Source of the DNA: Pedobacter africanus
GTDB lineage: Bacteria; Bacteroidota; Bacteroidia; Sphingobacteriales; Sphingobacteriaceae
Assembly: GCF_900176535.1 (NCBI RefSeq)
Contig: NZ_FWXT01000002.1
Span: 186,001 to 250,000 of the forward strand
Reading direction: 5' to 3'
Length of the DNA: 64,000 nt
In this document: positions 1 to 7,985 of the stretch, in pieces
Position numbering within the stretch: the first letter of the stretch is position 1
How the letters are laid out: each line of letters begins with the position of its first letter
The notes under the pieces: model-generated
Database searches by the model: none
What the model was told of the DNA's origin: nothing
What the model saw: the letters and a program-made list of their open reading frames with translations, nothing else
Made by a program: the position numbers and the translations under genes

Positions 1-260
1 GCAATGTCTTTCGGCACATGCTCGCCAATGCTCTTTACAAAAACGACATCAATATGTGCAGTTCCTGCCTGGTCTAATGGGCTTAATTTGCTGTTAAGTG
101 CGGCAACTGTTTCCGCAGAAAGAATCCCATCAGGATTGCTGACATAAGTTTCGTTGAGACTTTTAGGGTCAGGGATTTTTGAAAGGACATCTTTTTTAGA
201 CTGCTGGCAGCCCGAAATCGTAAAAACCGAAAGGAATAAAAGGATTAGCGCATATTTCAT
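1..260 (-). CDS. TPM-domain lipoprotein (partial, C-terminus outside window)
   Basis: Reading leftward from the ATG at 260, 86 codons are present before the window ends. The start is a lipoprotein signal: a hydrophobic run followed by ISGC, with the lipidated cysteine at residue 18. The segment NETYVSNPDGILS is the typical opening of a TPM domain (the YgcG/Psb32 fold), followed by a short helix and a strand ending in VVFVKSIG. TPM proteins are envelope proteins, some with phosphatase activity or a role in membrane-protein turnover. Specific function unknown. The assignment rests only on the N-terminal third of the domain. Confidence 0.75.
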   Translation of the reverse strand, partial: MKYALILLFLSVFTISGCQQSKKDVLSKIPDPKSLNETYVSNPDGILSAETVAALNSKLSPLDQAGTAHIDVVFVKSIGEHVPKDI

Positions 261-329
261 AGTGATCAATAGGTGCGTAAATATAAGGTTTACCTATTGA
301 TACACAAGTTTTCATCATCCGTTATGCCC

Positions 330-890
330 TTACTTTTTCTTGGGGTTACCAAAGTTGTTTGTGCCAACGGCAACAATTTCTTTTGATTCAATGGCGGGTT
401 CAAGTTCAATTTTGAAGTCTTTATTTCCCTCTGCTGCAACAATTGCAAAGAAGTGCTGGCCCCTTTTTTCATTTCCCTCTACCTTAAATTTAAGTATGCG
501 TAATTTTTTGCCGGCAATAGGCTTGGCTTGAGGAGAAAGTTTATCTGTTAAGGCGGTTAGTTTTGCAGCCTGGCTACCGGTTTGACTTAATTTTGCACCT
601 GTTTTTACTGCTCCGGCACTTCCAGCGTCGTAACCACTGGATACCACCTGGGCACCTACATCACTAAGATCCCCGGCAAGCTTTCCAAGTTTTTTAAATC
701 CTTTGAGGTGTTCTGTAATATTGGTAAATTCAGTACCGTTAGATGGCATTCCGATGGTGATGTTATCGCCCACCTTAAATTCAATTCCGGTTGATGAAGT
801 AAATATCTCGTTTTCTAATTTTTGAGCGTAGCTTTTGCTGCTCATTAGTACTGCAAAGGCAATAACTAATGTGAATACCGGTGTTTTCAT
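330..890 (-). CDS. Secreted protein of unknown function
   Basis: 186 residues with a clear Sec signal peptide (cleavage expected after SYA, about residue 22). The mature part has a short strand-rich N-terminus (FKVGDNITIGMPSNG), a central Gly/Ser/Ala-rich stretch that may be helical or disordered, and a basic C-terminus ending KKK. No catalytic motif is visible and I do not recognise the family. It is a single gene, followed by the TPM lipoprotein on the same strand and divergent from the histidine kinase. Confidence 0.6.
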   Translation of the reverse strand: MKTPVFTLVIAFAVLMSSKSYAQKLENEIFTSSTGIEFKVGDNITIGMPSNGTEFTNITEHLKGFKKLGKLAGDLSDVGAQVVSSGYDAGSAGAVKTGAKLSQTGSQAAKLTALTDKLSPQAKPIAGKKLRILKFKVEGNEKRGQHFFAIVAAEGNKDFKIELEPAIESKEIVAVGTNNFGNPKKK

Positions 891-1025
891 AGCTTGTTAT
901 TTGTTTGTTTTATAGTGTTTATACAAATTACGCCAGTACGATAAGCAGATACAATAGCTTAAAACTGGTGTTTTATAGCTACCTGTTTACCGGTATTTTA
1001 TTTTAATATTTCGCTGGCTTAAAAA

Positions 1026-2996
1026 ATGTCTGCATTTTTAAAGGATATGATCAGAACAGTCTTCCTATTTTTTTCTTTAATTGCCCTTAGCCCTGATTCC
1101 AGTGCCCAGGACTGGAAAATGAGAAAGAACAAAATTGAAATGGACAGTCTTGCACTTGTTGTCAGATCAAATGCGTCAGATAGTATTAGGGCAAGGGCAA
1201 GCTATTTGCTTTCTTCCAGATTGATGGGAACGGATAAAGCCAAAAGCAGGTATTACCTGGAGAAAGGGAAATTGCTTTCAGGGAAAAATGCTTTTTTGCA
1301 GGCACTATATCTGTATTACCAGGCACAGTGTTATATGATAGTGGATGATAAACGGGCCTCTGATACTTATGAGAAAGCCAGAATAGCCTTATTGCCGTTT
1401 AATACCAAGCAAGCGTACCTTTTTCAGGCGGGTGCCTTGTCCGGTCGGGTACTGGCATCTGAAAATCTGGACAACCGATTGTATGTTGAGCTACTGATAC
1501 ATAAGGTGTTACCACTGGTTGAAAAGAGCGATGACTCTACCATGATTGCGCAGTACAATTACAGGATTGCTACCTATTTTATGCTGGAAAAACAGTATAG
1601 GACGGGAGCGGCATATTTTAAGCGTGCCGCGAAATTGCTGAGGGGCAGGCCAGCTGACTTTCGTACTTTTTTGATGGCCTATTTATGGGCGGTAAGCAAT
1701 CACATCGCTATTGATGAGTTTGAAGAAGCCAGAGAGATGCTGGAAGAGCTTGACGCTATACTTTGGCCGTATCCATCCTGGACCAAAGGGGCTCATTATT
1801 ATTACAATGAGTCTTTATATAACGATAACGAACGGTTTGGAAAGACACTGGATGCCCTTTTAAAAAAGTGGGAAGCCAGCGGGCACAGAAAAGGGGATGC
1901 TATAAAGCGTTTGTTGCTTTCCAAAAAATACGATATGTTGATTGAGGCAAGGTATTATGAACTCGCAAAGTTTTTTTTGGAAGACATGCTGCAATCCAAA
2001 CTATTTTATGCCGATGCGGAGAGTAGAAAAATCATATACGACCAATTGGTAAAAGCAAATTCTGGTCTGGGTATGATGGATCAGGCTTATTACTGGTCGA
2101 AGGCCTACAGTAAACTGAACGACAGCATACACGCAGGCAGACTCGAAGAGCGACTTAGCGAGATGGAGATCAAGTACAGAAATGCCGAAAATCAACAGAA
2201 GATTATACAGCTGGAGGCAGAAAATGAAAGGGCATTACTGTATTCAAAGAATACGAGGCTGGTTATTTTGTCACTTGTGATCACCATAATGCTGATTCTG
2301 GTACTGGCTGCTTTTGGGTTTTATTATTACAGGAACAGGTCAAAGCTGATGACAACTCATGCGATGCTGGAAGGAGAGGAAAGAGAACGGGAAAGGGTAG
2401 CAAGGGAATTACATGATGGGCTCGGGGGGATGCTTGCAGGTGTAAAGATTAAGTTATCGGCCTGGGGCGCGAATCAGGAGGTAAAAAATGGAAATTCCGA
2501 ATTTAACAGGATTGTATCAGAACTTGATAATTCTGTGAAGGAACTTAGGCATATATCGCGTAACCTGATGCCCGAAAGTTTGTTGCGCTTTGGCTTGGAG
2601 ACCGCATTAAAGGATCTTTGTGAATCTGTGATGACAGAAAAGCAGTATATCGATTTTCAGTCCTTCCAGATCGAGTCCAGTCTGCCCCTGCAAACCCAGC
2701 TGAATGTATACAGGATTGTGCAGGAGCTGTTAAACAATGCTATCCGGCATTCGGGGGCCAGTCATATCATTATTCAGTGCAGTCAGAACCAGGATACCTT
2801 TTTCATTACAGTGGAAGACAATGGGAGCGGCTTTGATGCAGAGGTCGATGCCAAAGGATTGGGCTTGGCAAATGTAAAAAAGCGTGTAGACTTTATGAAA
2901 GGAAAAGTGCAGGTAGAGTCGGTGATGGGTAATGGAACTACAATTCATATTGAATTAAATACAAAGCATAAAAAAGCACCACTTATATTTAAGTGA
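1026..2996 (+). CDS. Sensor histidine kinase, NarL/HisKA_3 type with periplasmic TPR-like sensor
   Basis: 656 residues. A signal peptide (ending near SSAQ, residue 28) is followed by about 370 residues of helical, TPR-like periplasmic sequence, a coiled-coil and one membrane segment near residues 412-436. The cytoplasmic part has the HisKA_3 dimerisation helix with phospho-acceptor H463 (RELHDGLGG) and an HATPase_c domain: N570 in ELLNNAIRHSG, the G1 box DNGSGF and the G2 box GLGLANVKKRV. Translation may start at M8 (1047), which gives a cleaner signal peptide. The likely partner is the LuxR-type regulator at 3588, from which it is separated by an opposite-strand lipoprotein gene. Confidence 0.93.
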   Translation: MSAFLKDMIRTVFLFFSLIALSPDSSAQDWKMRKNKIEMDSLALVVRSNASDSIRARASYLLSSRLMGTDKAKSRYYLEKGKLLSGKNAFLQALYLYYQAQCYMIVDDKRASDTYEKARIALLPFNTKQAYLFQAGALSGRVLASENLDNRLYVELLIHKVLPLVEKSDDSTMIAQYNYRIATYFMLEKQYRTGAAYFKRAAKLLRGRPADFRTFLMAYLWAVSNHIAIDEFEEAREMLEELDAILWPYPSWTKGAHYYYNESLYNDNERFGKTLDALLKKWEASGHRKGDAIKRLLLSKKYDMLIEARYYELAKFFLEDMLQSKLFYADAESRKIIYDQLVKANSGLGMMDQAYYWSKAYSKLNDSIHAGRLEERLSEMEIKYRNAENQQKIIQLEAENERALLYSKNTRLVILSLVITIMLILVLAAFGFYYYRNRSKLMTTHAMLEGEERERERVARELHDGLGGMLAGVKIKLSAWGANQEVKNGNSEFNRIVSELDNSVKELRHISRNLMPESLLRFGLETALKDLCESVMTEKQYIDFQSFQIESSLPLQTQLNVYRIVQELLNNAIRHSGASHIIIQCSQNQDTFFITVEDNGSGFDAEVDAKGLGLANVKKRVDFMKGKVQVESVMGNGTTIHIELNTKHKKAPLIFK

Positions 2997-3000
2997 TGCT
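2975..3000 (-). terminator. Rho-independent terminator of the 3029-3436 lipoprotein gene
   Basis: Arms AGCACCACTT (2975-2984) and AAGTGATGCT (2991-3000) pair with one wobble around a 6-nt loop. On the minus strand the hairpin is followed by a run of six T, as expected for a terminator of the lipoprotein gene. The hairpin lies inside the last codons and stop codon of the kinase gene. Confidence 0.7.
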
Positions 3001-3028
3001 TCGAATCAGCGTTTTAATGCTTTAATGG

Positions 3029-3436
3029 TTATTCAAAACCGTAAGATACTACGTCATAGATTGAGCTGCCCGAAGAACTCGGTGTTTTACTGTCTACCAC
3101 TTTTCCATCTACCAGAAGCTCAAGTTTTACAGTTCCTGAAGTTCCTGTGTAAAATGACATGCTCAGTACATCACCGGCTTTTACTTTTACCGTCATTTTC
3201 TTTGAAAAGGGCAATGCTGCCGGGTTGATAGTAGTTCTTGCACCGGTTTCATTATCGTAAATTACTTCACCGGATGTTACATTTGCAACAGATGTAACCT
3301 TATACTCAACCTGTACGTCTTTTGGATATCCACTAGGGCCGTCTTTTTTATCTTTACTGCATGATGCAAATAAAACCACTCCCAGAAATAAAGCAGTCAT
3401 TTTTAGCGCGTAGCTTTTTAATGTTAAAGTTTTCAT
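3029..3436 (-). CDS. Small lipoprotein with MmpS-like beta-sandwich
   Basis: The start is set at the ATG at 3436, since the sequence from there is a normal lipoprotein signal with lipobox FASC. A reading frame open to 3460 adds only eight charged residues. After a KDKKDG linker the mature protein is all-beta. The pattern LPFSKKMTVKVKAGD, then TVKLELLVDGKVV, resembles the MmpS-like lipoproteins common in Bacteroidota, and it appears distantly related to the lipoprotein at 44603. Function unknown. It sits convergently between kinase and response regulator. Confidence 0.7.
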   Translation of the reverse strand: MKTLTLKSYALKMTALFLGVVLFASCSKDKKDGPSGYPKDVQVEYKVTSVANVTSGEVIYDNETGARTTINPAALPFSKKMTVKVKAGDVLSMSFYTGTSGTVKLELLVDGKVVDSKTPSSSGSSIYDVVSYGFE

Positions 3437-3587
3437 AGATATTTCTTCTTTTAAATTCATATACCGGCAAAATTATTTGATGCAAGCCTGACTGGCAATC
3501 ACCTTAAACAGGGGTTTTGTTCTACTGGTTTTCAGGTATTTTTGTTATAATTTGGGATGATCATAAAATGATGCTTATTTTTCACCT

Positions 3588-4229
3588 ATGTATCTACCTA
3601 AAACACTTGCTATTGTAGACGACCATCCGATTGTGATCCAGGGCCTGCAAATGCTGCTGATCAATAATAAAGACATTGAGGTAGGCGGCTGTTTTACTAC
3701 GGGCGCAGAATTTATGTCTTTTTTAAAGGAGCATAAAGTTGATGTGGTATTGCTGGATGTAATGCTGCCAGATTGTAATGGACTGGACCTTTGCAAGGAG
3801 ATTAAACTGGTTTCGCCTGAAACGAGCGTACTCGCTTTAAGTAATCACAGTGAGCGCAGCATGGTGATGCAGATGCTGCAAAACGGGGCCAGTGGTTACC
3901 TGCTTAAAAACGCTGCTGTTGAAGAATTGCTGGATTGTATTTATGAATCGCTCAAAGGCGAGGTTGCGTTCAGTAAAGCCGTTAAAGAAATCATAGCCCG
4001 TCCGTCTGCAAATGATCTGAAGGGTATTCCTCAGCTTACCAGGCGCGAAAAAGAGATCCTGCAGTTGATTGCAGAGGGTAAGACTACGGCGGTTATGGCG
4101 AAAGAGCTTTTTGTAAGTCCCTTAACTATAGAAACCCATCGCAGAAATTTGCTGCAAAAGTTCGAAGTGAAGAATGTCGCTTTGCTGATTAAAGTAGCAG
4201 GACAACAGGGATTGCTGCAATCCCTGTAA
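3588..4229 (+). CDS. Response regulator, NarL/LuxR family
   Basis: 213 residues. The N-terminal receiver domain has the acidic pocket D11-D12 and the phospho-acceptor D57 in VVLLDVMLPDCNG. The C-terminal LuxR-type helix-turn-helix spans about residues 147-207 (LTRREKEILQLIAEGKTT, then PLTIETHRRNLLQKF). Both domains have normal length. It is the presumed partner of the HisKA_3 kinase at 1026. The regulon is not evident, but the lipoprotein gene lying between the pair is a natural candidate target. Confidence 0.93.
   Translation: MYLPKTLAIVDDHPIVIQGLQMLLINNKDIEVGGCFTTGAEFMSFLKEHKVDVVLLDVMLPDCNGLDLCKEIKLVSPETSVLALSNHSERSMVMQMLQNGASGYLLKNAAVEELLDCIYESLKGEVAFSKAVKEIIARPSANDLKGIPQLTRREKEILQLIAEGKTTAVMAKELFVSPLTIETHRRNLLQKFEVKNVALLIKVAGQQGLLQSL
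4205..4227 (+). terminator. Stem-loop at the end of the response-regulator gene
   Basis: Perfect 10-bp arms (ACAGGGATTG and CAATCCCTGT) with a 3-nt loop end on the first base of the stop codon. There is no long T-run, so it may be a weak terminator or an mRNA 3'-end protector. Confidence 0.45.
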
Positions 4230-4271
4230 TTGTCTGGTTCTGTTTCTTTATATTCGCAGAAAAATTAAGAA

Positions 4272-4571
4272 ATGATAGCACATCACGTTTTATTCTGGCT
4301 AAAAGCAGATACATCAGCAGATCAGAAAGCAGCTTTCCGCAAAGGGTTGCAGTCGTTAGAGCAAATAGAGGTAGTTAAAACTTTTCATATCGGTACACCG
4401 GCACCTATTGAGCGTGCGGTGGTAGATACTACCTATACTTTCTCCCTGTTGTTGTTTTTCGAAAACCTTGCTGCGCATGATGTTTACCAGGTGCACGAAA
4501 TTCATAAGGCATTTCTGGATGAGTTCAGGGTACTTTTCGAAAAGGTAATTATCTATGATGCCGTATCATAA
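4272..4571 (+). CDS. Dabb (stress-responsive A/B barrel) family protein
   Basis: 99 residues, the normal size of a single Dabb domain, with the family opening MIAHHVLFWLK and a C-terminal segment of the type HxxHKAFLDEF followed by YDAVS. Dabb proteins are small dimeric ferredoxin-like barrels. Some bind or transform small hydrophobic molecules, but most have no assigned role. It begins a run of three closely spaced same-strand genes (Dabb, DUF2784, GNAT) that could be one operon. Confidence 0.85.
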   Translation: MIAHHVLFWLKADTSADQKAAFRKGLQSLEQIEVVKTFHIGTPAPIERAVVDTTYTFSLLLFFENLAAHDVYQVHEIHKAFLDEFRVLFEKVIIYDAVS

Positions 4572-4577
4572 ATTGTA

Positions 4578-4973
4578 ATGTACCAGTTGTACGATATCTT
4601 CTTTACCCTTTTGCACCTGTTGATTGTGGGCTTTAACCTGCTCGGCTGGATCTGGAAAAGGACAAGAAGACTTCATTTTATACTCGTGCTGCTTACAGCA
4701 GCATCCTGGCTTGTTCTGGGCATCTGGTATGGCTTGGGTTATTGCCCGGTCACAGATTGGCAATGGCAGGTTAAAGAACATCTGGGCGAGACCGGCCTGC
4801 CAAACTCATTTATCAAGTATTACGCAGATAAAATAACAGGTCAGGATGTGCCGGCGGGTTTTATTGACCTGGCAACCTCGATCTGCTTTGCCATTGCGGC
4901 TTTCCTGTCTGTGTATTTGAATTTTATAAGAAAGAAAAACCCCGGGGACAATTACAGGCAAATAACAAACTGA
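4578..4973 (+). CDS. DUF2784 membrane protein
   Basis: 131 residues with three hydrophobic helices (about 5-25, 33-53 and 97-118). The family signatures FNLLGWIW followed by RTRRLH, and GYCPVTDWQWQVK, are present. DUF2784 proteins are small inner-membrane proteins of unknown function. The start lies 6 bp after the Dabb stop and the stop lies 1 bp before the next ATG, so translation is probably coupled. Confidence 0.85.
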   Translation: MYQLYDIFFTLLHLLIVGFNLLGWIWKRTRRLHFILVLLTAASWLVLGIWYGLGYCPVTDWQWQVKEHLGETGLPNSFIKYYADKITGQDVPAGFIDLATSICFAIAAFLSVYLNFIRKKNPGDNYRQITN

Positions 4974-4974
4974 G

Positions 4975-5529
4975 ATGATAAGACAAGCACAACCCGAAGA
5001 TGCAGGGGCTATAGCCCCTTTAATTGTGTTGGCCATGGACAGCCTGGCAGCAAAGTTTACGAACAGCGCTGAATCGGCCGAGACCCTTGCCCTGTTTGAA
5101 AAATTTGCAGGATTGCCCGCAAACCAGTACAGTTATGAAAATGTACTGGTATATGTTGATGAAGCAGGGATCAGTGGAATGATCAGTGCATACGATGGAG
5201 CTCGTCTGGAACTGCTCAGAGCACCTTTCCTTGAACACATTTCCGGAACCTATGGTTTTACCGAAATTCCTGAACAGGAAACACAGGAAGGTGAATATTA
5301 CATTGATTGTGTAAGCGTATCGCCGGGCACACAAGGAAAAGGTATCGGCAGGGAACTGATTAAAGCCTTGCTGGAACATGCCGCTAAGACTGGTCATAAA
5401 AAAGTAGGTTTACTGGTCAGTAAAGAAAACCCCAGGGCAGAAAAGCTATACTCGGGCCTTGGTTTCCTTACCGTAAAGGAAAGGGGATTTATGGGCGGAG
5501 ATTATTTTCATATGCAATGTGCCGTCTAG
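4975..5529 (+). CDS. GNAT family N-acetyltransferase
   Basis: 184 residues. The acetyl-CoA binding motif A is clear (CVSVSPGTQGKGIGRELIKA), followed by motif B (VGLLVSKENPRAEKLYSGLGF). It starts with MIRQAQPEDAGAIAPL, as GNAT domains do. Substrate unknown. Its stop codon overlaps the stop of the convergent AraC gene by four bases (5526-5529). Confidence 0.9.
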   Translation: MIRQAQPEDAGAIAPLIVLAMDSLAAKFTNSAESAETLALFEKFAGLPANQYSYENVLVYVDEAGISGMISAYDGARLELLRAPFLEHISGTYGFTEIPEQETQEGEYYIDCVSVSPGTQGKGIGRELIKALLEHAAKTGHKKVGLLVSKENPRAEKLYSGLGFLTVKERGFMGGDYFHMQCAV

Positions 5530-6410
5530 AAACTGTTCATCCGTTTGCGGTAGTTTTCAGGTGAACTGTTGGTTTTAAGTTTAAAGAGCCTGGAAAAATA
5601 AAAGGCAGACTCAAAGCCCAGTTCGAAAGCGATCTCTTTTACCGGCTTTCGGGTGCCTGCCAGCAGGTTCCTGGCATGCTCTATTTTAAGCTGCAGCAGA
5701 TACTGGTGAGGGGCAATTCCGGTAAACGCTTTAAATGCCTTTCGCAGCCAGGAATAGCTCACCTGTAGTTCTGCAGCAATTGCATCCATGTTCACGTTCT
5801 TATTTACCTGTCCCCTGAGCAAGGCCATTGCTTTGTTGACCAGGGCTTCGGAGATGTTTTGCCTGCTCAGGTGTTCCTGTCTTTTCCGGTGATAGATATC
5901 GCCCAGCAGATGCAGCACCATACCTGCAACCAGTGGCTGGTAACCAGGTTGTTCTGCCTTGGTTTTTTCTATGATGCTGGTAAAAAGTGCAATGAGCTGC
6001 TCATGAATCCCGATAGCCAGAACGCTCTGGTCGGGAGATACAAAATCATTTCTGACAATGTTGCGGATAATATCCCCGTTAAAACCTACCCAGAATTCAT
6101 CCCAACCCGTATGTTCATCCGGCTTAAACCTGTGCCATTCCCGGGGAAAGAGCAGGATGACCATTCCTTCATGCACCCTTGTCTGTCTGCAGTTCCGGGA
6201 TTCGAAAACACCCTTACCCCGGGTAATGTAAATGAGCTGGTATTCTTCGAGTATCCTGCCCTTATCCCAGTCGAACTGATGGTCTGAAGGGTGACCGGAG
6301 GCAGGATAGGGGGTGCCGGGGTTTATGCGGTTATAGCCGGCATTCAGTATATGAAGGCCCCATTTGGCATCGTCGTCGCTTAAAGGAAGGTATTTAAAAT
6401 AGTTATTCAT
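5526..6410 (-). CDS. AraC family transcriptional regulator
   Basis: About 294 residues from the ATG at 6410. The frame stays open to 6476, but those extra residues are not typical. The N-terminal half is a cupin-like sensor domain (YQLIYITRGKGVFES). The C-terminal ~100 residues hold two helix-turn-helix motifs, the second reading KEIAFELGFESAFYFSRLFK. It is divergent from the isomerase-like gene at 6507 with a gap of about 96 bp, so it probably controls that gene and the following transferase, with a sugar as the likely inducer. Confidence 0.9.
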   Translation of the reverse strand: MNNYFKYLPLSDDDAKWGLHILNAGYNRINPGTPYPASGHPSDHQFDWDKGRILEEYQLIYITRGKGVFESRNCRQTRVHEGMVILLFPREWHRFKPDEHTGWDEFWVGFNGDIIRNIVRNDFVSPDQSVLAIGIHEQLIALFTSIIEKTKAEQPGYQPLVAGMVLHLLGDIYHRKRQEHLSRQNISEALVNKAMALLRGQVNKNVNMDAIAAELQVSYSWLRKAFKAFTGIAPHQYLLQLKIEHARNLLAGTRKPVKEIAFELGFESAFYFSRLFKLKTNSSPENYRKRMNSF

Positions 6411-6506
6411 CCTATGTCTCAATTTGTATATGCTGTTTATCAGATTATACATTGATCCTGTAAAGTTTAATGTCAAATTTTGTACTGACCTAAAAGTATA
6501 AATCTT

Positions 6507-7949
6507 ATGATGAATAATGAAATGGCTTCAGCACTTAAAATTGGTTTGTTTGGCATAGGGCTGGATACCTACTGGCCACAATTTGAAGGATTAAAGGATC
6601 GTTTGGAAGGACAGCTCGATATTGTGGAAAAGCGTCTTTCTGCTATTCACCCTGACATTGTAAATGCTGGATTGGTAGACAGTGCAGATAAAGCGTTTGA
6701 AGCGGGTAAGTTATTCAAAAAGGCAGACGTAGATGTGATCTTTTTATACGTAAGCACCTATGCTTTATCGGCTACCGTACTGCCGGTTGTGCAACGTGCA
6801 AAGGTACCGGTAGTTATCCTTAATCTTAGTCCGGATAATGCTATTGATTATGAAGCTTTTAATGCAATGAACGACAGGACGAGGATGACCGGGGAATGGC
6901 TGGCTTATTGTTCGGCCTGTCCGGTACCAGAGCTTGCCAATGTATTTAACCGGGTAGGCATTAGGTTTCATCAGATTACAGGTATGTTGCATGACGATCC
7001 TGAATGCTGGAATGAAATTAAAGAATGGGTAGAAGCTGCCAGAGTAGCCAGTATTATGAGCTATAACCGCATGGGCTGTATGGGACATTATTACAGCGGC
7101 ATGCTGGATATTTATTCCGATCTGACACTACAATATGCCTGTTTTGGCGGGCATATTGAATTGCTGGAAGTAGAAGAGCTTGCCGCGCTGAGAAAGCAGG
7201 TAAATACAGCAGAGGTACAAGCCAGGCTTGCACTTTTTGCCGAAGTTTTTGATGTTCAGCCGGATTGTGCGGAAGAGGAACTGCAGAAAGCGGCCATCAC
7301 CTCTTTGGCCCTCGATAAGCTGGTAGAACTGCATCAGTTGGGTTCTATGGCCTATTATTACAAAGGGACAGGAAACCCCGAAAATGAAGAAGCCATCAGT
7401 TCCATTATCCTGGGTAATTCTCTTTTAACGGCCCGGGGCATCCCTGTTGCGGGCGAATATGAAATTAAAAATGCCCAGGCGATGAAAATTATGGATGCTT
7501 TTGGTGCAGGAGGTTCATTTACTGAATATTATGCTATGGATTTTGCAGCTGATGTGGTATTGATGGGGCATGATGGTCCGGGGCATATTGCGATTGCGGA
7601 GGGCAAAACCAAAGTGCGGCCGCTTGGCGTTTATCATGGTAAGGTAGGAAAAGGGCTGTCTGTGGAAATGTCGGTAAAAAATGGTCCTGTGACCTTGTTA
7701 TCGGTAGTGGAGCAGAAAGGAGGCCGATTGATGCTTCTGGTTGCTGAGGCTGAAGCGGTAGCCGGACCGATCCTGCAGATTGGCAATACCAATAGCCGGT
7801 ACAGGTTTGCAATCGGGGCCAGGAATTTCGTTAACAAATGGAACAGCTACGGCCCTGCACACCATTGTGCAATAGGTGTGGGACATATCAGCTCAAAAAT
7901 TGAAAAGCTGGGGCAATTGTTAAATATGGATGTGGTAAAGGTTTGCTAG
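6507..7949 (+). CDS. L-arabinose isomerase-family sugar isomerase
   Basis: 480 residues. The overall layout and metal-site motifs match the AraA/FucI-like isomerases: candidate Mn2+ ligands are E317 (GEYEI), E340 (FTEYY), H355 (MGHDGPGH) and H453 (GPAHHCAIG), corresponding to the E306/E333/H350/H450 set recalled for E. coli AraA. The enzyme should interconvert an aldose and a ketose in the cytoplasm. The sequence is divergent from classical AraA, so the substrate may not be arabinose and I give no symbol. A divergent AraC regulator supports a sugar role. A stem-loop lies between it and the next gene. Confidence 0.8.
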   Translation: MMNNEMASALKIGLFGIGLDTYWPQFEGLKDRLEGQLDIVEKRLSAIHPDIVNAGLVDSADKAFEAGKLFKKADVDVIFLYVSTYALSATVLPVVQRAKVPVVILNLSPDNAIDYEAFNAMNDRTRMTGEWLAYCSACPVPELANVFNRVGIRFHQITGMLHDDPECWNEIKEWVEAARVASIMSYNRMGCMGHYYSGMLDIYSDLTLQYACFGGHIELLEVEELAALRKQVNTAEVQARLALFAEVFDVQPDCAEEELQKAAITSLALDKLVELHQLGSMAYYYKGTGNPENEEAISSIILGNSLLTARGIPVAGEYEIKNAQAMKIMDAFGAGGSFTEYYAMDFAADVVLMGHDGPGHIAIAEGKTKVRPLGVYHGKVGKGLSVEMSVKNGPVTLLSVVEQKGGRLMLLVAEAEAVAGPILQIGNTNSRYRFAIGARNFVNKWNSYGPAHHCAIGVGHISSKIEKLGQLLNMDVVKVC

Positions 7950-7980
7950 CTATTTTTGCTTAATTTTAAGCATCAATAGC
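7949..7980 (+). other. Intercistronic stem-loop between isomerase and gamma-glutamyltransferase genes
   Basis: Nested inverted repeats: outer arms GCTATT and AATAGC, a 3x3 internal loop, inner arms GCTTAA and TTAAGC, 2-nt loop. It begins on the last base of the isomerase stop codon and fills the 36-bp gap. It could stabilise or separate the two messages. Confidence 0.5.
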
Positions 7981-7985
7981 GGTTT

